Shown here: piece after piece, positions 31,494 through 40,581 of the stretch
How the letters are laid out: the number at the start of each line of letters is the position of its first letter
How positions within the stretch are numbered: the stretch's first letter is position 1
Source of the DNA: Permianibacter aggregans
Lineage (GTDB): Bacteria; Pseudomonadota; Gammaproteobacteria; Enterobacterales; Permianibacteraceae
Direction: 5' to 3'
Assembly (NCBI RefSeq): GCF_009756665.1
Contig: NZ_CP037953.1
Span: forward strand, 1,736,001 to 1,800,000
Length of the DNA: 64,000 nucleotides
Notes under the pieces: model-generated
Database searches by the model: none
What the model was told of the DNA's origin: nothing
Seen by the model: the letters and a program-made list of their open reading frames with translations, nothing else
Program-made: the position numbers and the translations under genes

Positions 31494-31515
31494 GTTCGAA
31501 TGAATTCGAACCTAC
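31494..31515. repeat. Solitary REP element
   Basis: GTTCGAAT-GA-ATTCGAAC followed by CTAC: the same 22-bp design as the REPs near yhhQ, here as one unpaired copy between two converging genes. Confidence 0.72.
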
Positions 31516-31519
31516 CTTT

Positions 31520-31807
31520 TTACCCCAAGCCTTTTTTCAACAAATACAAATACGGCAAGGCATCGGTGCGCGACGCACACAAGCGATGCTCCATGAATGT
31601 ACAGAACTTCGGCACATCGCGGGTCGTTGCCGGGTCATCGGCAATCAACAGCAGCGTTTCATTATCGGCCATCGCGCGCATTTTCATCCGTAGCATCATG
31701 ACCGGCTCCGGGCAGCGCAAACCAAGCGCATCGTAAATATGCTGCGGTGACTGGAACGCCTCGGGTAAAGTCGCCAGCCATTCGGTGTTGATGGTTACCT
31801 CACTCAC
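31520..31807 (-). CDS. tusA: TusA-type sulfurtransferase
   Basis: A 95-residue protein with the TusA signature [11 protein letters not shown]; the cysteine (C32 in CPEP) carries the persulfide. TusA relays sulfur from IscS to the TusBCD-TusE system for 2-thiouridine in tRNA and to other acceptors. TusA-fold proteins are diverse; the length and motif fit TusA proper. It lies just downstream of hemW in the same direction, with a three-base gap, so it is likely cotranscribed. Confidence 0.85.
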   Translation of the reverse strand: MSEVTINTEWLATLPEAFQSPQHIYDALGLRCPEPVMMLRMKMRAMADNETLLLIADDPATTRDVPKFCTFMEHRLCASRTDALPYLYLLKKGLG

Positions 31808-31810
31808 TAT

Positions 31811-33013
31811 TTAACCTGCCTGAATCGGAATGATATTGCGGACACCGTGTTGCTTCAGTGAGTCCGGTAAAAATTTCTGCAGCACGCTGTTCAAATAACG
31901 CATGCCAAGCTCGGTGGGCGCCAAGGTGTCGGCGTCATCATGCAACAACTGTTGTTGTCGCAGCTCGCGGATCAGCGGCTGCAATGGCTCAAGACGCAAA
32001 CCGGTACGCTGTGGATAAAATGCCGCCGGCACACCGTCCACCAAACGCAGGGCGTTCATGAAAAATTCAAATGGCATATCCTCGGCGCCTATCGGTTCTT
32101 CGCCGGCAACAAATCCTTCGCCTTTCAAATAGGCTTTTGGATGACGATGCTTGTGGGTACGATAAACTTTTTGTGCCTGCATATCGGTGATCTTGCCGTG
32201 GGCACCGGCGCCAATGCCGAGATAATCACCAAACTGCCAGTAATTCAGATTGTGCTGCGAACGCCGCGCCGCGCTGGCATAAGCCGACACTTCGTAGCGC
32301 GGAAAACCATGCGCATGCAAGAACTGATGGCCTTGTTCCTGAATATCGGCGAGCACATCGTCTTCCGGTAATACTGGCGGATCAAAAGCAAAACGGGTAT
32401 TCGGCTCAATGGTCAACTGATACCAACTGATATGGGTCGGTTGCATCGCTACCGCGATCTCCAAATCGCGCATCGCCTGTGCCACCGTTTGTCCCGGCAA
32501 GCCGTGCATCAAGTCGATATTGAAGTTATCAAAACCGGCGGCTCTCGCCCATTCAATCGCGCGCCTGGCTTCGACTTCGCCATGAATGCGGCCGAGCGCC
32601 TGCAATTGCACTTCGGCAAAACTCTGTACGCCAATTGACAAGCGATTGACACCGGCTTCGCGAAAACCTTTGAATTTTTGCGCTTCGGCCGTGCCGGGAT
32701 TGGCCTCCATAGTGATTTCGATATCGCCCATGAATGGCAACAACGCCCGAATACCAGACAGCAGGCGATCGATACCTTCTGCCGAGAACAGCGACGGCGT
32801 ACCACCACCGATAAAAATACTTTGCAGGCGTCGGCCCCAGACCCGCGGTAAATCCTGTTGCAAATCGAGCAGCAGTGCGTCGAGGTATTGCGCTTCCGGA
32901 ATGTCATTTTTCGCTTCGTGCGAATTGAAATCGCAGTACGGGCATTTACGTACACACCAGGGAATGTGCACGTACAGGCTTAATGGCAGTGGTGAATCAA
33001 ATTGTTGATACAT
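31811..33013 (-). CDS. hemW: Radical SAM heme chaperone HemW
   Basis: This 400-residue protein has the HemW iron-sulfur motif CVRKCPYCDF near residue 20, the GGGTPS segment, MEANPGT, and RLSIGVQSF. HemW resembles coproporphyrinogen oxidase HemN but delivers heme to membrane cytochromes. It starts eight bases after the rdgB stop, a pairing conserved across gammaproteobacteria. Confidence 0.94.
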   Translation of the reverse strand: MYQQFDSPLPLSLYVHIPWCVRKCPYCDFNSHEAKNDIPEAQYLDALLLDLQQDLPRVWGRRLQSIFIGGGTPSLFSAEGIDRLLSGIRALLPFMGDIEITMEANPGTAEAQKFKGFREAGVNRLSIGVQSFAEVQLQALGRIHGEVEARRAIEWARAAGFDNFNIDLMHGLPGQTVAQAMRDLEIAVAMQPTHISWYQLTIEPNTRFAFDPPVLPEDDVLADIQEQGHQFLHAHGFPRYEVSAYASAARRSQHNLNYWQFGDYLGIGAGAHGKITDMQAQKVYRTHKHRHPKAYLKGEGFVAGEEPIGAEDMPFEFFMNALRLVDGVPAAFYPQRTGLRLEPLQPLIRELRQQQLLHDDADTLAPTELGMRYLNSVLQKFLPDSLKQHGVRNIIPIQAG

Positions 33014-33021
33014 GATGTCGT

Positions 33022-33630
33022 TCAGCGGGTAATCGGTAATTTTTCCGGCAGCCGGCGCAATAGCTCGCGCAAGGCCTGGCCACGATGACTGAGTGCGGCT
33101 TTTTCTTCTTTATTCAATTCTGCCGAGGCACAACCGCGTTCCGGCACAAAAAATAATGGGTCGTAACCAAAACCATTTTGCCCTTGCGGTTCGCGCAGGA
33201 TGCGACCGCGCCAATAACCTTCGGCGATCAGCGGCGTGGCGTCATCGGCATGACGCACCAGCGCCAGGACGCAACAGAAACGGGCGCCGCGTTTGCTGTC
33301 TTCAACCGCGTTCATTTCTGCCAGCAGTTTGTCGTTATTAGCTTTGTCGTTTGATGGTTCACCGGCGTAACGCGCTGAGTAGATCCCCGGTGCGCCATTC
33401 AGTGCATCGACTTCCAAACCGGAATCATCGGCCAGTGCCGGCAGCCCGGTCAGCTTCGCGGCATGGCGCGCTTTCAGAATCGCGTTCTCGACAAAACTCA
33501 AACCGGTTTCCTCGACATCCGGTATCCGGAATGCCGTTTGCGGCAGCACTTCAATACCGATCGGTGCCAGCATAGCCGACAATTCGCGGATCTTGCCGGC
33601 ATTGCCGGAAGCGAGAACCAGTTGTTGCAT
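33022..33630 (-). CDS. rdgB: XTP/dITP diphosphatase RdgB
   Basis: This 202-residue protein has the full Ham1/RdgB pattern: [11 protein letters not shown] at the N-terminus, [34 protein letters not shown] and a C-terminal SHRGQAL. It hydrolyses ITP, dITP and XTP to monophosphates and so keeps deaminated purines out of DNA and RNA. First gene of the rdgB-hemW-tusA run. The 269-bp gap to the divergent gene at 33900 holds no further gene. Confidence 0.95.
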   Translation of the reverse strand: MQQLVLASGNAGKIRELSAMLAPIGIEVLPQTAFRIPDVEETGLSFVENAILKARHAAKLTGLPALADDSGLEVDALNGAPGIYSARYAGEPSNDKANNDKLLAEMNAVEDSKRGARFCCVLALVRHADDATPLIAEGYWRGRILREPQGQNGFGYDPLFFVPERGCASAELNKEEKAALSHRGQALRELLRRLPEKLPITR

Positions 33631-33899
33631 AGGATTTCCGTCGCGATGAGAGAAGGTATCGGCGCGTGCGTGCCGGTTGAATTCAATGCGTGCCCGAACC
33701 GTTGAAAAACGTAGCGAGCGATGGCAGGTGAGGTGTCGCTGGCGCGCAAAAAGCGGAGTTTATATGGCAATAAATGAGCATTTTGGGCACCACCGACGCC
33801 TCAGATGCCGAGCGCAGTAGTTTTTCAGCGGTTCGGCGGAAATTATAGAGGAATCGCCGTATCATGTTCTTTCAATCTACTGAACAAAGGAGTGCAGCG

Positions 33900-34556
33900 A
33901 TGAAAGTAGCAGTGGTGTTATCCGGCTGCGGCGTCTTTGACGGCGCCGAAATTCACGAAAGCGTGCTGACCCTGCTGGCGCTGTCGCGCGCCGGCGTCGA
34001 GGTGCAGTGCATGGCGCCGAACGTCGCGCAGAAACAGGTGATCAACCACCTGACGGGTGAAGAAGCCAAGGGCGAGGGCCGCAATGTGCTGGTCGAAGCG
34101 GCGCGCATTGCTCGCGGCAATATCATCGATATCGCCAAAGCCAACCCAAAAGACTACGCTGCGGTGTTTTTCCCCGGTGGCTTTGGCGCCGCCAAGAATC
34201 TCTGTGATTTTGCCTTCAAAGGCAGCGACTGCACGGTGCAACCAGATGTGCTGCGCTTTGCCCAGGGCATGGCCGAGCTGAAAAAACCGGCCTGTTATAT
34301 CTGCATCGCGCCGGCGATGATTCCGCGCATCTACGGTAAAGGGGCGGAATTGACCATTGGCACCGATGCCGGCACCGCCGACAAAATTGGCGCCATGGGC
34401 GGCCAACATCGCCAATGCCCAGTCACTGAATTTGTCGTCGATAAAGCCCGCAATATCGTCAGCACACCGGCTTACATGTTGGCCAACAATATTGGAGAAG
34501 CCGCGACCGGCATCGAAAAAGCGGTCAAAGCAACGTTGGAGTTGGTACACGCTTGA
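33900..34556 (+). CDS. elbB: Glyoxalase ElbB (DJ-1/PfpI family)
   Basis: I take the ATG at 33900, preceded by AGGAG; a further ATG twelve codons upstream has no ribosome site. The 218-residue protein is a class I glutamine-amidotransferase-like fold with GCGVFDGAEIHE at the N-terminus, FPGGFGAAKNL, and the nucleophile cysteine in CYICIAPAM (about 134-142). E. coli ElbB has glyoxalase activity and was once linked to isoprenoid synthesis. The stop overlaps the start of the next gene. Confidence 0.92.
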   Translation: MKVAVVLSGCGVFDGAEIHESVLTLLALSRAGVEVQCMAPNVAQKQVINHLTGEEAKGEGRNVLVEAARIARGNIIDIAKANPKDYAAVFFPGGFGAAKNLCDFAFKGSDCTVQPDVLRFAQGMAELKKPACYICIAPAMIPRIYGKGAELTIGTDAGTADKIGAMGGQHRQCPVTEFVVDKARNIVSTPAYMLANNIGEAATGIEKAVKATLELVHA

Positions 34557-35311
34557 GCGCCACGGGTTGTACGCTCGGCATCATCGGCGCGCCGGGTTTT
34601 GAACGCGAAGCCGAGATACTGTCGGCCTTGCTGGCGATTCCGCTCGGTGAGGCCGACGCGACCTTGTATGTCGAGGCGACTTGGTGGCTGCAACTGAGGC
34701 AGGGCGACGAGACGCTGAAACTCAGCGCCGATTTCGCCCATGGCCAACTCGATTGGCGGCGCAAGCACAGCAGCGGCAAAGCGGAGCCGGTCGTCAAAGC
34801 GGTGTGGGGCCGGGCCAATACGCCGCCCTCGGTTTTTGATGCCACCGGCGGTCTTGCCCGCGACAGCTTTCTGCTGGCAGCCAGTGGCTGTCAGGTGCAG
34901 GCAATGGAGCAGCACCCATTGATCGCCGCGTTGATCGATAAGGCCTTGCAAGATGCAGCGCTCAGCGACGACCCGGCTCTGCAATCGGTGCTGCAGCACT
35001 TGCACTATGGCCACGGCAACAGCGCCGAATTTCTGCCATTGCAATCACCAGGATTTGTCGACGTTATTTATCTCGACCCGATGTTTCCACCGCGCCCTAG
35101 CGCCGCCAAAGTCAAAAAAGACATGCAGGTGTTGCAGGCACTGACCGAAACGGGTCTTGGCGATGAGTTGTTGCCTTTGGCACGCGCCAAAGCCGGCCAG
35201 AAAGTGATCGTCAAACGTCCTAGCTACGCGCCGCCATTGGCCAACAGCAAACCGAGCGCGCAGTTGCCGGCGGGTTTGAATCGCTTCGATATTTATCCCA
35301 CTCAGCGCTAA
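34553..35311 (+). CDS. rsmJ: 16S rRNA (guanine1516-N2)-methyltransferase RsmJ
   Basis: The 252-residue protein begins at a TTG that overlaps the elbB stop (TTGA), with GGAG eleven bases upstream. It is a class I SAM-dependent methyltransferase: SAM motif DATGGLARD from residue 96 and catalytic-type YLDPMFPPR at 173-181, with KVKKDM downstream as in RsmJ. It methylates G1516 of 16S rRNA. RsmJ is largely confined to gammaproteobacteria, which helps place the organism. Confidence 0.93.
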   Translation: MSATGCTLGIIGAPGFEREAEILSALLAIPLGEADATLYVEATWWLQLRQGDETLKLSADFAHGQLDWRRKHSSGKAEPVVKAVWGRANTPPSVFDATGGLARDSFLLAASGCQVQAMEQHPLIAALIDKALQDAALSDDPALQSVLQHLHYGHGNSAEFLPLQSPGFVDVIYLDPMFPPRPSAAKVKKDMQVLQALTETGLGDELLPLARAKAGQKVIVKRPSYAPPLANSKPSAQLPAGLNRFDIYPTQR

Positions 35312-35472
35312 TCACTGTCGCTATCATTTTTGTTCTGTACGTACGTGCGTTGCCAATTTTTTGCGCCGTACATTTATCAATAGCATTGTTGTTATCAATC
35401 GAACGCATACCTCCTTAGCCGACTCGAATCAGCGTCTAAACTTATTTGCGTGCGCCAGCAAAGGAGATGACG

Positions 35473-35739
35473 ATGAATTACGAAAAAGCCTTGCAAAACC
35501 CGACCAGTGTTTTTTTAAAGCCGGAACATGTGTTGACCCAGAAAGAGCTATCACGCGATCAGAAAATCAAGATTTTGCGTCGCTGGGAATACGATGCCCG
35601 TGAATTGGAAGTTGCCGAAGAAGAAAACATGGGCGGCGGCCCACCGGATATGCTGCAGCATGTTCGCAACGCATTGAATCAGTTGAATGCCGGTGGCGAT
35701 TTGGAGCATGTACCGCCGACCAAGCAGGGTGGCGAATAA
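35473..35739 (+). CDS. Small conserved-looking hypothetical protein
   Basis: An 88-residue acidic protein with a good AAGGAG site seven bases before ATG. Notable segments are LSRDQKIKILRRWEYDARELEVAEEENMGGGPP. I do not recognise a named domain, and nothing suggests export or membrane insertion; it looks helical with a flexible end. It is followed by the palindrome into which the insertion sequence has jumped, so it ends shortly before a mobile element. Confidence 0.75.
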   Translation: MNYEKALQNPTSVFLKPEHVLTQKELSRDQKIKILRRWEYDARELEVAEEENMGGGPPDMLQHVRNALNQLNAGGDLEHVPPTKQGGE

Positions 35740-35781
35740 TACACCACGGCAATCAAACAAAAAGGCTTCACCACCCCCTAG

Positions 35782-35795
35782 CCCCCTCCTCGATC
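35782..35795. repeat. Left half of an intergenic palindrome split by the insertion sequence
   Basis: CCCCCTCCT followed by the loop CGATC; the other arm AGGAGGGGG is at 37322-37330, beyond the element. With the element and one target copy removed, the site is a 9-bp stem with a five-base loop between two converging genes, which may have served as a terminator or repeat. Confidence 0.65.
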
Positions 35796-35797
35796 AG
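35789..35797. repeat. 9-bp target-site duplication, left copy (CTCGATCAG)
   Basis: CTCGATCAG stands directly outside the left end of the element and again outside the right end at 37315-37323. Nine bases is the duplication made by the IS50/Tn5 group. Confidence 0.92.
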
Positions 35798-37314
35798 CTG
35801 TCTCTTGATCACATCTTCGGTCCAGAGACAGCTGCGATATCGAGCGAGCGGAGTAAGTTAAATCCCTGAACACGCTCATCGAGTCGAGTCAGGCCAAGGT
35901 GTATCGTCGCCCAACTGGCGCGACCGGTGCGTTTGCTGTCATAAAAACCGCCGAGTTTAGCGATGTACTGGTAAGCCCAATGCAGTGTGGGTGTTTGTCT
36001 CGGCAATGGTTTGGCGGATGGCTGGTTGCCCATAACACTTTCCATTCGACTTCGCTCAATACCTGGGTGCAGGGCAACTCAGCAATGGTCGTGTTGTCCA
36101 ACACCTCACGCAATTGCAACAGCCGGACGGCAACGAAGCCCAAGATGACCGCCATGCGTTGCAGGTTGTCGGCGCTTTGCTGGCGTTGCTGCTCAACGCC
36201 ACAACCGCTTTTCCAGGCTTTATGGAAGTCCTCGATGCGCCAGCGTCGACGATAATGGTGCAAGATCTCCTGTATCTTTTGTTCATCCGCTATCGACTCA
36301 CTGGTCAGCAGTACCCAGTTCAAAGCATCTTTTGATGCGCTTTCCTCGCAGGCCCAGACGACGTTGACACGCAATGATTCACGGTGGTCGGTATCGGTTT
36401 TCGGTGGCGCCAATTCGACTTGAACGGCGCGTAAACTCAGCGTCGCTTGACACGCCGGTCGGCCACCGCGTTGCGACACCTCGACTCGACTTTCGCCATA
36501 TTTGGGGGCGTCGCTTAACGCTTCGGACAGGCGTTCATCCGACTCCGATAGTCGCCGGTCCTGGGCGGCGCGTACGATGAAGCGCTCGCCGTGTTGCACC
36601 TTGTCGAGCAAGTATTCATAGATGTCACTTTCCCGATCGCTGACGGCAATAACATCGACCATTTTATCCGCCAACCGTTGCCGCATCAGCTCGGCATGGT
36701 GTTGCCATTTGTAGCTTTCTTTTTCGGCATAACAGCGCTGCTTGCGCTGATGTCTTTGGCCGCGTTCGGCTTCATCCCGGCACCAAAAGGTTTGCGCGAT
36801 CAAGCCTTCAGTCGTGCCACGCTCGGCATCGACCAACAAGGTGCTATGCACCAGATAGCCGCGCGTGCTGACATCGGGACGCGGGCCGATATCACCAAGC
36901 GATTCACGAACGCTATGGGTGTAGGACAGACTCGTGGTGTCATCGATGGCCAACAGGCATTGGCAACTGGCTACCCGCTGCGCGGTTACTTCAAATCCGG
37001 CTTCCATGATCGCTTCTGCATTGACGGAGGGATTGCGGATCAGACGATACGCAGCTTCCTTGGCGGCTTCAAATCCGCGTGTCGCTGCGCACAAGTTGCC
37101 ACCACCGTTCTGGGCCAGCGCCGTCGCCACTTGCACCAAGCGCCGGCTGCGCCGTTTGTCACCCAGCTGACAATGACCGAATTGCTGTTCGGCCCACTGT
37201 GCTGCATCCATTTCATTCGGCATTGTCGATCTCCATCGCCTAAGTGATGGAGATCGGATCGTCTATTTTCTCTAAAGTTCTGTTCTTCCAACAAAAAATG
37301 TGTAGAAGAGACAG
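35798..37314 (-). mobile_element. IS50/Tn5-type insertion sequence (IS4 family), 1517 bp
   Basis: The ends are CTGTCTCTTGATCACATCT (left, 35798-35816) and, read inward on the minus strand, CTGTCTCTTCTACACATTT (right, 37296-37314), matching at 15 of 19 positions. The left end differs by one base from the Tn5 inside end and the right end resembles the Tn5 mosaic/outside end. Perfect 9-bp target duplications flank it, so insertion is recent. One transposase gene fills it, and it carries no passenger genes. The left end contains a GATC Dam site as in Tn5. Confidence 0.93.
35809..37223 (-). pseudogene. Tn5-like transposase, frameshifted near its C-terminus
   Basis: From 37223 the frame encodes a protein aligning with Tn5 transposase: GDKRRSRRLV, AAYRLIRNP, then the catalytic triad in AIDDTTSLSY, AVSDRESDIY and RWRIEDFHKAWK (with the YREK residues). 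After VLWATS (about 36025) it shifts into a wrong frame and ends at 35889. The other frame continues the family sequence (QPSAKPLPRQTPTLHWAYQ, then LGGFYDSKRTGRASW) to a TGA at 35809 inside the left end, just as in IS50R. One frameshift in the segment about 36015-36040 therefore separates the catalytic core from the dimerisation region. It may be inactive, a sequencing error, or (less likely) programmed frameshifting. Confidence 0.88.
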
Positions 37315-37323
37315 CTCGATCAG
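37315..37323. repeat. 9-bp target-site duplication, right copy (CTCGATCAG)
   Basis: Identical to the left copy at 35789-35797. Confidence 0.92.
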
Positions 37324-37342
37324 GAGGGGGAACGGGTAATCG

Positions 37343-38155
37343 CTAACGCTTATCCAAATCCAGCGCCAGCGCATCCCAGAGTTTTACTCGTGCGGCCACG
37401 GCCGTGCGAGCTGCTTTCAACAACTCCATTCGTCGCGCCATATCATCCTGCAATAACTCATCGATCAACGCTTCGGCAGCCGGACCATGCGCGTCGCCGT
37501 CGAGCTCGATATGGCGTTTCAGGTAGTACACAAACGTCGGTGCCGATGCCGGATCGACGGTCCAGTTCTCCAGCAAGGTCGTGAACATATTCGGGATAAC
37601 GTTTTCGCGGCCAAAGAAAAAGCCGCCAAGCACTTCGTGGGTCTGGCCATACAGTGAAAGTGAAATCGTTGATTCGACAAATTCAGCCACGGCCTCCGGC
37701 ATACCGACACGCTTTACCGCTGCCGTTACAGAAACGTGATTGCAGATATGGTGCAGGAAGGGCATCACTTCGCTGTTATGAATGCCGACTTCACGCATCG
37801 CTTCCAGATACAACTCAAAATGACTGGCGTAACCGCCATTTGGCGCTTCGTCAGATTCTTCACCGAGCACAATCTCGTTGATCAGGCGCGCCGCTTTCGG
37901 ATTGGCTGGCGGCATCCACGGCAGCTGGCTACCAGTCAAATCGCGCTGCAGGCGTTTGACCAGCGACATGAAATCCCAGACAGCGAAAACATGCCAACGC
38001 ATGAATGTGCGTAAGTCATCCATGTCGCGCACCTTGCCGAATACCGGATGATTTTTCAGTTTATCCATCTCAGCGCGCAGCGCGTCCATCTCGACGACAA
38101 GGGCGGTAACGGGATTGCTGGAACGCAGCGAGACTACGGAAGCTTGCGACATCAT
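37343..38155 (-). CDS. DUF3050 domain protein (heme-oxygenase-like fold)
   Basis: I take the tandem ATG at 38155 with GAGGTG just upstream, giving 270 residues. The sequence shows the DUF3050 pattern: HPVFGKVRDMDDLRTFMRWH near the start, VWDFMSLVKRLQ, INEIVLGEESDEAP, and FFFGRENVIPNMF. Conserved histidines and glutamates at such sites resemble helical metal- or heme-oxygenase-like proteins, but no activity is established. It converges on the small gene at 35473 across the insertion sequence; its own downstream region begins with the split palindrome. Confidence 0.88.
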   Translation of the reverse strand: MMSQASVVSLRSSNPVTALVVEMDALRAEMDKLKNHPVFGKVRDMDDLRTFMRWHVFAVWDFMSLVKRLQRDLTGSQLPWMPPANPKAARLINEIVLGEESDEAPNGGYASHFELYLEAMREVGIHNSEVMPFLHHICNHVSVTAAVKRVGMPEAVAEFVESTISLSLYGQTHEVLGGFFFGRENVIPNMFTTLLENWTVDPASAPTFVYYLKRHIELDGDAHGPAAEALIDELLQDDMARRMELLKAARTAVAARVKLWDALALDLDKR

Positions 38156-38539
38156 GACACCTCGACGAAGGGAAACAGGAGCAATTTTTCGCATTGATCC
38201 AGACGCATCAGTGCGAAACCTGTATCCACAGTAGTTCGAGGGTTTTAGTAAATTTGCGGGCCAGTTCGCAAAGCTACAGTTACCGACAATCCGCTACAGT
38301 TCGATACGTTGCCGGATGACCATTTTGTTGCAACACGCAAATAAATTGTCAAGCAATTGAATTGCTGGAGAATATTTTCGTTTTGCCAGAAGCGGCATCA
38401 ACATTGTCGGTAGAGACGATAGCCAAGTTTGCGCAGCGCGCGGGCGAAAATCGCACAGAAAAATACGACAGCGATGGCTCATGCTCGCTGTCGCCGTTTT
38501 GGCATCAAGGCCAATTGCAGTGAAAAGCATTACCCGTCA
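38156..38539. other. Intergenic region between two minus-strand genes
   Basis: About 384 bp with no believable gene. It lies downstream of the oxidoreductase gene and upstream of the DUF3050 gene, so its left part (38160-38290, with TTTTAGTAAATTTG) probably holds the DUF3050 promoter. I see no strong terminator hairpin after the oxidoreductase stop. Confidence 0.5.
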
Positions 38540-39553
38540 TCACGCCGCCATATCGATAACGGTTTTGCCGACCGCACTGCCGCTACCAACATGTTCCCAA
38601 GCATTGCGATATTCATGAAAAGCAAAAGTCCTGTCGATCACCGGACGAATCTGCTGCGCACTGATGGCGCGATTCATCATTTGAAAATGTTCGCGGCTGC
38701 CAACACTCTGGCCCAGTAAACGGGCACGTTTGACCAGCATCGGCAGGGTCAGATCCGGCGCGGCATCGAAACCGCCAAGAAAACCCACCATGGCGATGGC
38801 ACCACCACCGCGCAGCGCCGCCAGCGATTGCGCCAGCGTGACGTTGCCGCCGACATCGACAACACCATCGACACCGCGATCATCGGCTGACTGATAAACC
38901 TGTTTGCCCCACTCCGGTCGATCACGAGTCAGCAGCACCTCATGGGCACCGAGTTCACGTAATATCGCCATTTTGTTTTCACTGGTGGTCGTAGCAATCA
39001 CCTGCAAGCCTTGGGCACGGGCGAATTGCAAGGCGAATAACGAGACGCTGCCGCTACCCTGAACCAACAGCCAGGCACCGGTCGGCAAGGCCAGATCCTG
39101 CAAAGCATTCCAGGCCGTCAGCGCCGCCACCGGTAAGGTAGCCGCCTCCCGGTCCGATAAGTGCTCCGGAGTTTTCACCAGCGCCGTTTCCGGTAGCACC
39201 CGGAACTCCTGCAACAAACCGTCTAGCGGCCCGCCGAGTTTGCTCTGGTGATAACGCTCATCAAAGCGGCCGTTCTGCCAAGCCGTCGTGTAATGACCGA
39301 TGACCCGATCACCCGGTCGCCATTCGCGCACCTGCGGTCCGGCCGCCACGACCACGCCGGCGCCGTCGGACAGCGGCACGAACGGCAACGGTAGATGAGT
39401 TTGGTAGCGACCGGTGGCCAGCGCAAAATCACGGTAATTGAGACTGGTGGCACGTAAATGCACCAGTACCTCATTGCCTTTCGGTTCGGGAATCGGCTGG
39501 GTGATGGCCCGCAGCAGATCAAGCCTGTGGCCAAACAATTGCACCGCTTTCAT
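38540..39553 (-). CDS. Zinc-independent MDR-family alcohol dehydrogenase / quinone oxidoreductase
   Basis: A 337-residue medium-chain reductase: GroES-like N-terminal half (SLNYRDFALATGRY, FVPLSDGAGVV, WRPGDRVIG) and a Rossmann half with LVQGSGSVSLFALQFA for NAD(P)H and VVDVGG further on. No cysteine is visible in the whole protein, so it lacks both the catalytic and structural zinc sites and fits NADPH:quinone reductase or enoyl-reductase-like members. Substrate unknown. It is divergent from a LysR regulator, the classic arrangement for a regulated target gene. AGGAG precedes the ATG. Confidence 0.88.
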   Translation of the reverse strand: MKAVQLFGHRLDLLRAITQPIPEPKGNEVLVHLRATSLNYRDFALATGRYQTHLPLPFVPLSDGAGVVVAAGPQVREWRPGDRVIGHYTTAWQNGRFDERYHQSKLGGPLDGLLQEFRVLPETALVKTPEHLSDREAATLPVAALTAWNALQDLALPTGAWLLVQGSGSVSLFALQFARAQGLQVIATTTSENKMAILRELGAHEVLLTRDRPEWGKQVYQSADDRGVDGVVDVGGNVTLAQSLAALRGGGAIAMVGFLGGFDAAPDLTLPMLVKRARLLGQSVGSREHFQMMNRAISAQQIRPVIDRTFAFHEYRNAWEHVGSGSAVGKTVIDMAA

Positions 39554-39570
39554 CGCTTGTCTCCTGTTTC

Positions 39571-39582
39571 AAACTGGAGTTT
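39571..39582. promoter_or_regulatory. Small palindrome in the oxidoreductase-LysR intergenic region
   Basis: AAACT-GG-AGTTT, a dyad 18 bases upstream of the oxidoreductase start. The heptamer GCGGTAA also occurs twice in the same orientation at 39595-39601 and 39613-39619. Either could bind the LysR protein, but neither fits the T-N11-A rule clearly. Confidence 0.3.
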
Positions 39583-39669
39583 CAGACTACTCTTGCGGTA
39601 ATCATCGAAATAGCGGTAAACAAGCAATTCATTTTTGCGTAATAAAGCGATATAGCGAGCGCACCCCTG

Positions 39670-40572
39670 ATGAAAACCTCCGACCGCTACAGTGAAATTC
39701 AGGCCTTTGTGTTCGCCATTCAGCGTCAGGGCATAGGCCAGGCAGCCGCCGCACTGAATGTTGCCGCCTCGGTGATCAGCCGACGTCTGAGCGCGCTGGA
39801 AAAGCGCCTTGGCACCCGGTTGGTCGAACGCAGCACCAGAACGCTGCGACTGACCGAAGCAGGCAGCTTCTATTACCAGCGCATGCAGGATTGGTTGGCC
39901 GATGTCGACGATGCCGACGCCCGTCTGGCGGACTGGCAACAGCGAGTGACCGGTAATTTGCGAATGGCGTTACCGAATGTGCTGGGTCGCTTGCACATTG
40001 CGCCACTGCTGCCGACGCTGCTGGAACGCTACCCGGAGTTGCGTCTGGAGCTGATCTTTTCTGATCGGGTGGAAGACTTGCTGGCCGGCGGTTTTGATCT
40101 GGCGATACGCACGGGTCAACTGCACGACTCGCGCCTGGTCGCCCGCAAACTTGCCGACAGTCATCGGCTGTTGGTCGCGTCACCCGATTACCTGCAGAAG
40201 CACGGCACGCCGACTCACCCTGCTGAACTCGGTGACCATGTTTGCCTGCCGTTTGCCGTGCGCGATCAGCTGCCGCAATGGCAATTCCAACGCGGTAACG
40301 AACAGCTACAGGTAACGATTGACGGTCGCCTGCAAGCAAACCAAGGCGAAGCGCTGCTGAGCGCGGCACTGGCCGGTTTTGGTATTACCCAGTTGGCACG
40401 CTACCTGATTAATCCGGCATTGGAGCGAGGCGAATTGGTGGCGCTGTTGCCGGATTGGCGGGTGCCGGCCACCGGCATCTACGCGGTATGGCCGAGCGCC
40501 CGGTTCACGCCATTGAAAGTGCGGGTCGTGCTGGAATTTTTTGTCGATTACTTTCGTCAACAAGCGTTTTGA
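39670..40572 (+). CDS. LysR-family transcriptional regulator
   Basis: A 300-residue protein with an N-terminal winged helix (IGQAAAALNVAASVISRRLSA, then LGTRLVERSTRTLRLTEAG) and a periplasmic-binding-protein-like effector domain (GNLRMALPNVLGRLHIAPLL, FDLAIRTGQL). The pattern is that of the CrgA/DsdC-like LysR group that often controls a neighbouring oxidoreductase. It most likely regulates the divergent gene at 38540 and itself. It converges with the DUF2589-like operon, the two stops lying nine bases apart. Confidence 0.92.
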   Translation: MKTSDRYSEIQAFVFAIQRQGIGQAAAALNVAASVISRRLSALEKRLGTRLVERSTRTLRLTEAGSFYYQRMQDWLADVDDADARLADWQQRVTGNLRMALPNVLGRLHIAPLLPTLLERYPELRLELIFSDRVEDLLAGGFDLAIRTGQLHDSRLVARKLADSHRLLVASPDYLQKHGTPTHPAELGDHVCLPFAVRDQLPQWQFQRGNEQLQVTIDGRLQANQGEALLSAALAGFGITQLARYLINPALERGELVALLPDWRVPATGIYAVWPSARFTPLKVRVVLEFFVDYFRQQAF

Positions 40573-40581
40573 CCGCACCGC

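Noticed and set aside
36015-36040. Programmed frameshifting in the IS50-type transposase
   Set aside because: No slippery heptamer or following hairpin was evident, and IS50 relatives make transposase from one frame; a mutation or sequencing error is simpler.
38294-38530. A 78-codon minus-strand frame upstream of DUF3050
   Set aside because: It has no ribosome site, mixed low-quality composition and no recognisable motif, and it ends in what should be promoter DNA.
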